Below are positions 32,806 to 43,668 of a stretch of DNA of 64,000 bases, one piece after another. Each line of letters begins with the position of its first letter. Positions within the stretch are counted from its first letter, which is position 1. The notes below the pieces were generated by a model. That model did no database searches. It saw only the letters and a program-made list of their open reading frames with translations, and was not told the DNA's origin. The DNA comes from Lunularia cruciata (lineage: Eukaryota; Streptophyta; Marchantiopsida; Lunulariales; Lunulariaceae), in assembly GCA_948567375.1 (NCBI GenBank), contig OX419760.1:12648001-12712000 (forward strand), read 5' to 3'. Made by a program: the position numbers and the translations under genes.

Positions 32806-34147
32806 TCAATCGAGTACATCATCATTGTTATAATCAAGGCAATGTTGTATCATCCTTGATCTACTTTCTTCTCTACCAAGTTCTATAGCCTGAAATGACA
32901 TTTCTGAATTTATTTGAGTTTCCTCTGTAAATCCGCCATCGTCCTCTGACCAAAGGTTAGACCTATTGATTAAAAAATTATGTAAAATACTACACACTGA
33001 TACCCACTTTAACAAATAAGCATTTCTACTATTGTCTTTCAGTTGCACTCTTAGCTCACGAAGAGAATGCCATCTAGCTTTCAATACTCCTATACAATGC
33101 TCATTTATCACTCTTGCCTTTGCTAAATACTTATTGAATTCTTGCTTTTCTTCTGAGCGAGCCTGCTTGAAAGCGAGTACATAACCCGAAATACCTAAAA
33201 GGTACTCCTTTGCCTCAAAAGTGCGACACCTCTCTCTTCGGTTCAAATCATTCCATAGTGACAATTTTTTCAAACAAGTCATATCATGACATAACCCCGA
33301 CATTCCTGCAAATAAAAGAAGGTCATACTTTTAGTAAACTAAACAAACAGATCACCAATGCATTGCAAAAATACATAACAAAATAACACATAACATAAAC
33401 CATACCTCCGGAGAAATGTATAACTCTCGTTTTATCATCACAAATAACTTGGCCATTTATAGAATATGAACCCTTGCGGCTGAAATATATTTCCCCATCC
33501 ACAGTTGGTCAGGCTGCAAGAGGAAACAATGTGCAATCTACCAAACCAACACAACCGGGAAAACCTTTCTGTGCAAAAACAGTGGATATCCTTTTCCTCT
33601 CCTCGAGTTCGGGCCAAGCAACTTGACTCCTTATCACATCTAATATGGCTGTCATAACTCTATCACTAAAAGCAATTGTTGAACCAGCACTAATGCCCCA
33701 AATATTTAAACCCCGTGCAACACAAGCTCCATTGCCATGATGCCCAAATCTATCCAATGCTAAGGCAACTTGGATCCACACGGGTGTTTGCTCTCTTTGG
33801 TACCTTTTCTCAAAAATCGGGTGAGTCTTAATCAAATCAACTAATGTTGAAAAAGAATCCCCATCCATTCTAGTAAGCTGGCAAAAGGCCTTAGTATCTA
33901 GATTTCTAAAATAATCCTTCACAAACTCTCTACTACGAGGGTAAGTAACACGGGGTTCCAAGTATCGATGAGTATGTGCATACTTCCATCCACTAATAAA
34001 ACATTCTAGCATATCTAAATCTCCTCCTAATTCCTCATCTTCATCTTCTAACCCTGGTAGCAATATCTCCAAATCTAACAGAATCATCCATTGAATACAT
34101 TTTCTAATATTTTTGGTTAGTTCTAAACGAGTGCTCCCTCTTGGCAT
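32806..34147 (-). pseudogene. PIF/Harbinger transposase (DDE superfamily), one intron, one stop
   Basis: Exon 1 is 34147-33406 and exon 2 is 33305-32806. The intron (33405-33306, 100 bases) starts GTATGG and ends TTTGCAG, and splicing yields HFSGGMSGLCHD in frame, 413 residues in all. The N-terminal half holds a helix-rich DNA-binding region. The catalytic part has GCVGLVDCTLFP (Asp204), then DGEIYFSRKGSYSINGQ and CHDMT (Asp255), then KARVINEHCIGVLKARW (Glu316). The block LGISGY has Ile where Asp is usual. A single TGA at 33511-33509 breaks it, probably from CGA. It would cut and paste the element in the nucleus. Apart from the stop it looks nearly intact, so the element was mobile recently. 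Confidence 0.85.
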
Positions 34148-34191
34148 GACAAAACTCTATTTTTAATCACCATTGAAAACTCCTTATCCAC

Positions 34192-34277
34192 AAAGGGGAT
34201 GTCTCTTCTCCGCAAAGGGCATCTCTCTTCTCTGAAGGGGATCGCTCTTCTCCGCAAAGGGGCATCTCCCTCTCCCT
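34192..34277. repeat. Four 21-22-bp tandem units upstream of the transposase start
   Basis: Units start at about 34192, 34214, 34235 and 34256. Each has an aaagggg core followed by a CT-rich ctcttctc stretch. They lie 45-130 bases 5' of the transposase ATG (34147, minus strand), so they could be 5' leader or promoter repeats. Confidence 0.75.
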
Positions 34278-34946
34278 GTGAAATTTCAGCAAACGGACAT
34301 CTTTGTGCGCAAAAAAAACCATATATGCAATTCCATTCTGTAACAAGAAAACAAATTCATGAATTTCACTTCATTACTCAAGGGGAAGAAAGGTATACAT
34401 TTCATACTCGTACAAAAGACAATTTTTTTAAATAATGAAATCGAGAGTAACACTTCAAACAAAATCACTCCTCACTCTAACCTTCTCACGGGGCTCGCAC
34501 TCAAATCTTCCCACTCCAAATCTGCTATGGTCTCTCTAATCTTCATCAGTGGTCAATATTTGCATCCCCTCATATCTTTCCACTCATGCTCCCTCCAATC
34601 GTCCTCGGTAAAAATTTGCCTAGTTGCCGCTCGTCATTTCCTTTCCATGGGTGTTCTCGAACATCCCTGGATGCTCCTTTTGGTGGCCGTCACTTTCACT
34701 CTAACCCTAAATGAAAACTTAATTAACCCTAATTTGCAATCAATGCACTACGGAGTGATAATGGAAAATTCCTTCTCCCTTATTTTCTATGAACCACCTC
34801 ATACAGAGTGTGTTAATAATAAGGAATAATAAGGAACTTGGCCCCAACTCCGTAACATTACCATTTCTACCTCCCGGTCACACACCATACCCATTTAGTC
34901 AACGCTTCGTAACAATCTATATGAAAAGTTTAGAAACTTCATAAAA

Positions 34947-34964
34947 CTATTTCTGAAACCCCCT
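34947..34964 (-). repeat. Right terminal inverted repeat of the Harbinger element
   Basis: CTATTTCTGAAACCCCCT is the exact inverse of 25830-25847. The target duplication att follows at 34965-34967. Confidence 0.95.
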
Positions 34965-34967
34965 ATT

Positions 34968-36336
34968 GTACACCATATTCAAATCTTTTCAGCAGTCTCT
35001 ACATCCGCTTTGTTTCAAAAATGTTTGATAAAAAATTGGTCAACGGACAAAATTGAGTTAACCTAGCAATTGAACCAGGTCGCCTGTCTCTTTTACATCT
35101 ACTGAACATAAAGCATTTTCTCCTGATGTGATTCAGTTCATTTTCAAGGTCAGTCATTTCTTCGTCGATGATTGCTACAGTGCAAGCCTCGCTTCTTTGT
35201 GAAGCACTAGGAGAACCTCAGCAGTGTCGTAGAGACTTGCTAGAATTTCAAGCGCTTAAGTTTCTTAAGCGCTTGAATGCTGGGATTCAACTGTTTTTAG
35301 GGAAAGCGTATGAATACTAGAACCATCGGATAACGCTATCCTGAAGTTCTTTAGCTGAATCTGAATGGAACTGAAATACACATTAACTGGTTATTCCCAG
35401 AGGTTAACATGGCTACTGCTAGTTGGTTGGGAATGGAACCACTGTTATATATTGTGTGCAAGAGGTAAAGAAGAACATTAAGCCAAGATGAAAATGTGGA
35501 GAAGTATAATTGGAAGTTGATGTGCTAAAGTAGCTGAAGCTGGAAGGGCCTCAACTGGAAGTGGATATATCCACCATTATACATCTCACTTCGCAAAGTT
35601 CAACCATGGGAGGAGAAGGGACCTAATCTACGAGATCAAGAACTAAATACAAGTCCTGAAATGGAAGTCCTAATCATTACTGATTTCAATCGCAAAATAC
35701 TAAGTATGAAGTCAAACCACCAAAAGGATCAGAATAAGGCGACCGCGTAGGATAACAAGAAGGTTGAAAGACCCACCAAACCGTACAAGAATAAAAACAC
35801 AAGCCTCAGCGGTCTGAGAAATGTCCTACAGCACCGCACAAGGATAAACAACCAAAATGACAAGAGTCTTTCTCCGGTATTCCAACAGTAGGTGCAACGT
35901 GTGCTTCCCGTGCTACGTAAACAATACTAAACCGCACTTGAAAATACGCTCCAGATTCGAAACGCTTAGTGAACTCATTGAAATAGACGTACAGTGTCTA
36001 GAAGCTCCTGAGTAACTTGATTAACTTGACTAATTACCTGTATTCATGGACGTTGCAGAGAATTAACAATCCCCGTTTGAAGACCAAGCCTGAGAAGAGA
36101 AGTCAAGAATAAGCCTCTAGATTATGGAAGCGGGCATATGAGAGAAGCTTGTGAGCAATTTACATTAGCATGCTGTGGCGAAGAAAACGTCATGTTGCAC
36201 GATTCCTCGACCTCCTGGCGTGGCTGCTCAATTGAGTTAGGACCCTAGGGAACTTGGTCCAGATTGATACTTTGGCGTTGAAAAAGCTCGTGCACAGGTG
36301 GAGCAGAGCGAACTCGCTCATCGATTAGTGATAGCG
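34968..36336. other. Non-repeat region upstream of the dioxygenase gene
   Basis: No ORF with motifs and no transposon match was found. Base composition becomes less AT-rich towards 36300. It probably holds the promoter and 5' untranslated region of the gene at 36337. I could not name a TATA box with confidence. Confidence 0.4.
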
Positions 36337-37161
36337 ATGGCAGACGGTGGAGCCAGTCGACGCAAAGGAGATCGGTATCAGCTCACTGAGCAGGATATTG
36401 AGTGCTACAAGAGCAATGGTTATGTGCATCTAAAAGGAGTTTTGTCAGAAGAGGAACTGAAGAATTTGGAAGATGAGTACATGGCTTTCATAAAGCGCGA
36501 GATAGCAGTGGAAGGGCGTGATTTTTGTGACATGTCGGGAGATTACTCGAAGCCAGTGGAGGATTACTCGATTGTCAACATAATGCTTCCTTCAAAGTAC
36601 AATCAGCGGCTCAAGGGAAATATCTACGAGAGGAGAGCTGCGTCTATCACAGAGCAGCTTTTAGGATCGGACATGGTTTTTGATTATGATCAGCTTCTTG
36701 CGAAGCCCCCGAATAAGTCCGACGGTGTGTTTCAATGGCACCAAGATCTGGCGTATTGGCCTGTGACTGAAGACACACGAACAGCGTCATTCTGGTTGGC
36801 GATTGACAACAGTCGCATTGAAAACGGATGCATACAGTTTGTTCCCGGTACTCATGTGGAGAAGAGTTTAAGGCATCATGGTCCTTTGCACGGGGACCGC
36901 GACAAGTCTCACACATTGGCAGCGCAGTTATCGACCTACGATTTGCCTAGAGCAGCTGAGATTTCCCGGGGAGATGCAACAGTTCATCATGAGAGGATCT
37001 TACACGGCTCGGGTGCCAATTCAAGCACCAACAGCTGGAGGCGCGCTTGGGTGGTGGCATTTCGATCCAGGGCAACTGTACAGCATGAGCGTAGCATAGG
37101 GTTTACTCACTCACACAACGATAAACTTGACGTTTTGAATGCCGTTGGTAAGGATGCTTAG
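36337..37161 (+). CDS. Phytanoyl-CoA-dioxygenase-like Fe(II)/2-oxoglutarate oxygenase
   Basis: It is an intronless 274-codon gene. I choose ATG 36337 (agcgATGGC); the open frame extends 13 codons upstream only through a GTG. FQWHQDLAYWP supplies the iron ligands H-x-D (His135, Asp137). ILHGSGAN supplies the distal His (His223), and the Arg pair in SWRRAWVVAF (235/236) would bind 2-oxoglutarate. NGCIQFVPGTH is typical of the PhyH fold. Such enzymes hydroxylate a carbon next to an activated group, usually in lipid, osmolyte or secondary metabolism; the substrate is not predictable. There is no transit peptide and no obvious C-terminal peroxisomal tripeptide (ends KDA). It is the only apparently intact non-transposon gene here and is richer in G+C than its surroundings. 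Confidence 0.85.
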   Translation: MADGGASRRKGDRYQLTEQDIECYKSNGYVHLKGVLSEEELKNLEDEYMAFIKREIAVEGRDFCDMSGDYSKPVEDYSIVNIMLPSKYNQRLKGNIYERRAASITEQLLGSDMVFDYDQLLAKPPNKSDGVFQWHQDLAYWPVTEDTRTASFWLAIDNSRIENGCIQFVPGTHVEKSLRHHGPLHGDRDKSHTLAAQLSTYDLPRAAEISRGDATVHHERILHGSGANSSTNSWRRAWVVAFRSRATVQHERSIGFTHSHNDKLDVLNAVGKDA

Positions 37162-38040
37162 ATTTTTAAGAATTATCGTTCGAATAAGCACTCTCGTCTC
37201 AATGAGGATGATGCGGCACCCATCTTGGGCAAGATGGGTGCTGCATCTTGGCCAACTGCACCGCAGTTAGTGTTGCACCTGGCTATGTCTTGGTCTACAA
37301 TGCTCATCCATCTTCGCTGCAAAGATGATCTCCATTTAGAATCTCTAGAGGTACCAATCTTCGTTATTGGTGGTTATCGGTAAGGTTCAAAATGAAATAA
37401 CATCTTGCACATTGTTATGCATTCAGTGTTTCTATTAAAAACGTTCAATGCTTTTTAATAAAAATGAGTATAATTAAATATGATTTGGGTTATCCATTGG
37501 TTTAGGATATAATATGCTAGATCATACTAAATAAACTAATTTAAATTTCACTCAAAATATAGTAAAATAAAATATAAACTAATCCAAAATTATCTCAGAA
37601 TAGAAGTGTTGGGAATTGAAAGTGATAGCGTTTATGTTCTAAGACGAAGAGGTCGCACGTGGATGCGTTTGCATTGAACACATGCGAGTTAGCTGTTTTA
37701 TAAATGTAGGAATGTCTCATCGACGTACAATGTCATGGGATTTTGAATCTTGATGGACACTTAAAACTCAATTACACAAGTCTCCAAAGTCTGTAGTAGA
37801 TTCTCTACATACTAAGACTATCTATTCACTACATACTAAGACTCAAGGAAGAGTCTATGATTTCTGCGTTGTAACATTGCTAATTGACATGAGCTTGGCT
37901 CACACGCATATCTCCAGAATCCTTAATCACTAGCAAGAAATAGGAGCATACAATCTAGTCCGCTACGGGTAAACCATGTGATCATACAACTAATGCCTCT
38001 CTCGGTTATTGAACTCTTTGTGAATGGTGGGTTAAATTTG
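37162..38040. other. Downstream of the dioxygenase; no further gene seen
   Basis: The first 250 bases are relatively GC-rich and probably the 3' untranslated region. AATAAA-like strings (for example tttaataaaaatg near 37452) could signal polyadenylation. The remainder is AT-rich with no recognisable element. Confidence 0.4.
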
Positions 38041-39660
38041 GTAAATGAATATGATAAATCGTAATAATATTTAGCGGAATATACTTGAGTATGTTCTCAA
38101 AGAGTTTGGAGGCAATTTTGTAGTATATTCTAAATTGGTAAGGAATTGAAGAGAACAATAAAATAGCTTATATTTGGCAATTTTGGCATTTAGATGTTTC
38201 AAGCACATTGGTTGTTGGCTTTAGAGTCTAAAGTTAAAAAGACAACTTAGCTAAAGTTGAAAAGACAACTTAGCATAGTGTTCTTGAGGTAATGGAGCCA
38301 AGAGTTTGGGGGCAATTTGGTGTAGGTATCACAAATTGGCTAAGATTTTAGAATGCCAACAAAATATATTACATTTTGCTCATTTTTGTACTTAGAGGCT
38401 TCAAGCATAATAAGTATTGGCTAGAGAGGGTAAGACTAGCAAGCAAACTTGGCAAAGTATCCTTGAATTAGCACATTAAAAGTTTTAGAGGCAATGTGGT
38501 GGAAATACATTAAATTTGTAACAATTCTATGATGATAACAAAGTGGGTTTACATTTGCTTCACTTTGGATTTAGAATTTATGAGGACAATAGTTGTTAGT
38601 TAGAGAAGCCAAATAGATAAGGATTTTGGTATGACAACAAGATGTACTATATTTGGCTCATTTTGATCTTTAGAGTATTGGTGTAATACTCCGAGGATAG
38701 GAGACCTTAAGAGAAACACACCATGAGAAACACACACTTTCACACTCAAACTCCGATGCCCCAAAGGAGCACCTTCTCTTTATTATATAGGCAAAGCAGA
38801 TCTCCTCCAATGAAGCTCCACCATAGGATTAGGTACATAGATAGGTGACATGTCAGCAAGCTCCACCCTCGGATTACTTACTTGGATGGGTGACATGTCG
38901 GTCTAGGTCCTATCTGGTTGGTCAAACAAGCTTTGACCAAAGGGAATCTTTTAGGGAATCTTCCTATAGGAATCTCAGAATCATGTGGGTGAGGTACCGT
39001 TGGAAAGCTCTTGAGAGACAGAGCAGGTGGAAAGAAAGCCAAGCTTTCCTCTATTGAGGGGAGGAAGTATACACATTTTCAAGGCCTAATTCATCCGTTT
39101 AGGCCTCCAAAATTGACTTCAAAGATTTTAGGCATATTTTGGTTCCAACTCTGTTAGTAGAAGTCCCCTTTTGGTAATAACTCTTTCTGATCTATTCATT
39201 CCATCCTGTGTAACATCCTTCCAAATGTTACCAACCCAATTCTCACCTTCAAATCATATGTATAGCTATTGGTTCCAAGGTTTTCAAATCTATTTTGGTT
39301 TTATGCACTATTAGTAGAAGTACCATTTTGGTGATACTTATATCTGATATATTTTGACCATCATGTATAACATCATTCTAGATGTTACCAAACCAAATTT
39401 CACATCTAGATCATATGGCTAGCTCTTGGTATTACAAACGGAGCATATAGATTGTTAGCTAGAAAGGCTATACCTTACTAATGTTTGTTGGTTAGAGATG
39501 TTAAGGCTAGAAAGCTACCTTCTTCTTATCTTAGCAGATCTAGAAGAGCTTAATTGGTTGCTATGGTGATGTGTATGGATGCTACATATTTCAAGAAGGC
39601 CATGGTTTGACATGAGATTTAGTATTTTTATTTTGTGTATTTCAAGAAAGCCATGATTTT
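38040..39660. repeat. Degenerate satellite-like array, unit about 180-200 bp
   Basis: Related units begin near 38103, 38303 and 38481, with a partial unit near 38605. Each has agttt-g-gaggcaat, then a tt-acatttgct-type block, then ttagag and a gttggctagagagg-type block. The pattern resumes after the inserted LTR (39437 onward, gttagctagaaaggc). Identity between units is low, so the array is old. Confidence 0.5.
38682..39436 (-). mobile_element. Solo LTR of family D, reverse orientation
   Basis: The plus strand begins tgtaatactccg and ends ggtattaca, the reverse complement of the element D LTR. The reversed TATA region reads tttattatatagg near 38778. It splits the satellite-like array. The flanks attgg and aacgg share only three of five bases, so a target duplication is not clear. 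Confidence 0.85.
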
Positions 39661-42558
39661 GATGTGGGATTTAGCATCAAAATTTTTGTTTTGATTCAAG
39701 GTAGTGAATTCTACAAGATGAGCTCCATGACATTGAGAGGCAAATAATGTTTGTTTACAGGAAAAGAGTGAATTCTTGTTTTGGAGTGGATGACATTACA
39801 AGACAATCTAAAGCAAAGACTTTTGGTGTGGGAATAAGTCATAAAGCAGTGTCTTGAAAACAAAGCTCAAATATTGGAAGAAATCTACAATCTTGGATGT
39901 ATGCAAGGAGTTTGGATTGTTTGCACTCACAAAGTTATCAAGCTCTAATAGATTTTTAGAAAGTTGGAGCTAAAGAAAGCATGACTACTCAAAAATATAT
40001 TTCATTATGTAACTACAACCTTTGGATAGAATAGGATTTGGAGTTTCAATTATGTGAAGAACTCTCTATCTCAATCATCATGCACGGCTACATTCAATAT
40101 TATTTAGTAGAATTCAATAGAAAAAGAAGAAGCTCACTGCATTGTCTCAACTCAAGTGCACTTGCAGCTAGTTCCCATGAATCGGATATTTTTCACTCAC
40201 AATATCATCTTTCTTCACTAAAATACCTTGCTCTCCCTAATAATATTTCTATTCACCAAACTTAGAGAAGCTTGAAGCGGGGCACTCAAGCATGCAACAC
40301 ACATCAAGAATCCCATAGAATTCCAAATTTTCTTAACTATTTCTAAAGTAGTCTGTCATGAGTTCACTCATCTCTTTGTTGGCCCAAACGTCATCATCAA
40401 ACTTCAAACTTAGTTTGCATAAAAATTTTATTAATTTCCAACATAGGTTTGGATGGTCTTTGTGAGGTAAGGAAGTGATTTCCATAGCCATCCAAGTGCC
40501 CTTCAATTTGCTATTAATTACAAAGGATGTTGATGAGTTTGTCTCTTGTTAAGAAAAACTCTCACATTGATGGAGCATTAATTTGAGCTTAGATTTGGAC
40601 CTCTTATCCAATTTTGAGAGCATAGCAAAGGTCCACATATGGGGGATTTCATTGGTTATTCCATTGGTGATGGAATCGGCTTTGTGAACCATAATACAAA
40701 ACCTAAGGTTGGTTACTCTATTGTAGGGAGTGTTGGAGCAAGTTGCAAGAGGATTAGGATCATGAATGGTATACTCTTGGAGTGGATGAGTAGAAAGATG
40801 TGTCAAAGGAGTTGTTTGTGAATTTGAGAGGGTAGATATCAACAATGAGGTGATTGGTGTTGGGACCAATGTTTATCTTAGTCAAGGGGTTGGATTGGAT
40901 AGTAGAGGTGCATTTGGAGGAGTGAGAGGAAGACCTCCTTGGATCACATATATGCCATTCTTGCATTTCCTATATGTCTTTTCTTTTGTACTCTTTTCTT
41001 ATTATTAATTATTATTATTATTATTATTAATTTATATTTTTATTTGTCTATTTCTATGATGTTAGAAATTTATGCTCTCTATTAGTTGTTCTAGGTATCA
41101 CATGCCTTAGTTAAATCTTTCTTTTGTCTCCTTTTTGAAGAAATAGCTAAGGGTTAGCTATTTCTTCAATAGACCTCTTTATGATGTCTCCACTTTGCTC
41201 TTGAGTATGAGTAGCTAGAGGACATCCACATGCAAGGCTCCTTGTCTAGCATTCCATACCCCCTATAGGCAATTAGAGAGTAGAACCAATATTGAATATT
41301 TCAACATACTCCTACCATAGACCAAGTTCTCAATGTTTTCTCCTCTACACCCTTGCCACATCCTTTGCCCTACTTGGAGGAAGAACCTACCTTGGCTAAT
41401 TCTTCTATAGAGGAATCCATGCCAAAGCCTCATCCTCCTACTACAATCCCCTCCAACTATATAAATCTACAACCACTACATAGTCAACTCCTCTACATAG
41501 AGCTAAGGGTATCCTCAGTGGTACCCCTTGCTCTACATACCTTCTACCATTAGAATGCATACCCCTCCCCCTAGTTCTTTAGTCCTCCCCCTCCTCTACT
41601 ATAGAATCATATCCTTCTCTAGTCACCCTCAACATGTCCTTCCATACCACCCCATCAACACCCTATACAAACCTACATGGATTGCCCATGGATGAGCTTT
41701 GGTCTAGCACAGTATAAAAGATATGCAAGATGCTTATAGATGAGGGCATAGGCTGCCACTCCACCTTCCTCAATGGACCCTCTTTCTATACATATCCTCT
41801 AATTTTAAGTTCCACCAAACTCTTACTCCTAGTTATATTCTCTAGATCATATTCAAGCATTCCTACTAAGTTTAACTAGACCTTATATATATATACCAAG
41901 ATCCTTCACAACTCCTAAGGCTTGTGGGTGTTGGGAGAAATTGTAGTTGAATTTGATTTGAGAAAGAAATGGGAATACAAGTCTAGTTATTTTATGGAGA
42001 AAAATTCATTTATCAATATGGTCAATAAAAACATGCATAAAAATTACACCAAATTCCATATGGTTTGGCAATGGTCTGCTCATGTCCATCATTGCACAAG
42101 ATTTTTATTCACTCTTGAATTTTCAATCAAGAATTGTCAAACAAGAACTATCAAATTCCCAATTGATTACCAATACCACAAATGTATGTACACTTGCACC
42201 TGCCTTTATCTAGTTCTAGAATGCATGGTGCAAATTGATCAATTATCTAACCCTAGATTTTCTATTAATAATTGATGCATGTTACTTCACAAACTTTTGC
42301 AAGTGGGATCCATTCTTACAACTACCTACAAGATACTATCTTCTAGCCTTTCCCAGAAGAGTCATTCCTATAGTCTTCATGTAGGAGTGATTTCCATAGG
42401 TCTTGTAGCCAATCTTGTAGTCCCACAATCCCACAAGTCCAACAACCTTCTTGTAGTAGAATCCCGCAACTCTTGCAAGACACATTTGTCCTAAATTTCA
42501 AGTAAAAGTAACATCTTTTTAGAGCTCTTTTTACCATGATCTTGGTATCTATCTAAAG
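39661..42558. other. No gene seen; AT-rich, with an (ATT)n run
   Basis: ORFs are short and without motifs. An ATT trinucleotide run lies at about 41000-41030. Around 41340-41700 the sequence is rich in CCT/CTC words but does not form a clear tandem repeat. Confidence 0.5.
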
Positions 42559-43302
42559 TGTAATACCAAGAGCTAGCTATATGATCTAGATGTGAAATTT
42601 GGTTTGGTAACATCTACAATGATGTTATGCATGATGGTGAAAATAGATAAGATAGAAGTATCACCAAAATAGTACTTCTACTAATAAGGCAGAAACCGAA
42701 ATAGACTTGAGAACCTTAGAACCAATAGCTAGACATATGATTTAAAGGTGAGAATTGGTTTGGTAACATCTAGAAGGATGTTACACATGATGGACTAAAC
42801 AGATCAGAAAGAGGTATCACCAAAAGGGGACTTCTACTAATAGAGCAGGAACCGAAATATGCCTGAAATCTTTGAAGGCAATTTCGGAGGCCTAAACGGA
42901 TGAATTAGGCCTCAAAAATGTACAGATCCCTCCCCCCTCTCAATAGACTAAAGGCTGGCTTTCCCTCCCCCCTGCTCTGTCTCGTCAAGAGCTTTCCAAT
43001 GGTACCTTACTCACGTGATTCAAAGATTCATATAGGAAGATTCCCTAAAAGATTCCTTTCGATCAAAGCTTGTTTGACCAACCAGATAGGACCTAGACCA
43101 GACATGTCACCCATCCAAGTAAGTAATCCAAGGGTGGAGCTTGCTGACATGTCACCTATCTGTGTCCCTTATCCTATGGTGGAGCTTCCTTGGAGGAGAT
43201 CCTCTTTGTCTATATAATAAAGAGAAGGTGCTCCCTTGGGGCATCAAATGTTTGAGTATGCAATCTGTGTTTTCTCTCTTCTCTTGTCCTTGGAGCATTA
43301 CA
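42559..43302 (+). mobile_element. Left (5') LTR of element D
   Basis: It is 744 bases long. A TATA box (tatataataaag) lies at 43211 onward, and the C-rich tract is near 42927-42937. No heat-shock-element array like that of family A is present. It ends GCATTACA, one base before the primer site. Confidence 0.92.
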
Positions 43303-43303
43303 A

Positions 43304-43315
43304 TGGTATCAGAGC
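43304..43315 (+). promoter_or_regulatory. Primer-binding site of element D
   Basis: TGGTATCAGAGC follows the LTR end after one base, as in element A. It matches the 3' end of initiator Met-tRNA. Confidence 0.9.
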
Positions 43316-43442
43316 GAGTATTCTAGTCCAAGAGAGTGGATCACCCCTCTTGGAATAGCATGAACTACTGAAACTGAGTAATTTGAGGTGGAGAACATAG
43401 AGTAATCGCTAGACTTAGGAAGGACTTTAGAGAGCGGATGGG

Positions 43443-43652
43443 ATGGATGCACCGGGAGGACAATTTCCCGCACCTAGCTTTCCATTGTCAAACCCATTCC
43501 ACATCAAGGTTATGTACATCCAACGTGAGCAAATGAGGGTATCGCTAGTTTATCACTTTGGTGCGGAATTCATGGATGGAGTGATGAACTCACTGAACCC
43601 ACTGATTCTACCTGTGGTGATATATGAGAGAGAGTGGGATTTGATAATCTAA
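43443..43652 (+). CDS. Leader ORF 1 of element D, unknown function (69 aa)
   Basis: ATG 43443 starts MDAPGGQFPAPSFPLSN. FHIKV is followed by HFGAEF, and near the end PLILPVVIYEREW. The last block matches PLILPVVTYGERW of the element A leader ORF almost exactly. It ends at TAA 43650. A second, weaker copy follows in another frame, so the ORF has been duplicated in this family. There are no known domains, signal peptide or membrane segment. Confidence 0.5.
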   Translation: MDAPGGQFPAPSFPLSNPFHIKVMYIQREQMRVSLVYHFGAEFMDGVMNSLNPLILPVVIYEREWDLII

Positions 43653-43668
43653 ATTCTATTATGACAAT

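Larger units (their letters stand above)
25830..34964. mobile_element. PIF/Harbinger DNA transposon, 9.1 kb
   Basis: AGGGGGTTTCAGAAATAG at 25830-25847 is perfectly inverted at 34947-34964. The element is flanked by att on both sides (25827-25829 and 34965-34967), a 3-bp target duplication as PIF/Harbinger elements make. Inside are a Myb/SANT-like gene (plus strand), an unknown three-exon gene (minus strand) and a DDE transposase with one intron (minus strand). Copies of CGTAAC or TGTAAC cluster near both ends (25905, 25939, 26022; 34851, 34908). The usual autonomous element has two genes and is shorter. The extra gene and three GC-rich repeat patches explain the size. Confidence 0.9.

Noticed and set aside
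25826-34968. A TTA target duplication for the Harbinger element, as is common in the superfamily
   Set aside because: The right flank does not read TTA. Taking A as the first base of the inverted repeat gives att on both sides, which fits exactly.
36298-36336. A 13-residue longer dioxygenase starting at GTG 36298
   Set aside because: Nuclear plant genes start at ATG. The ATG at 36337 has a good context and the extension has no family match.
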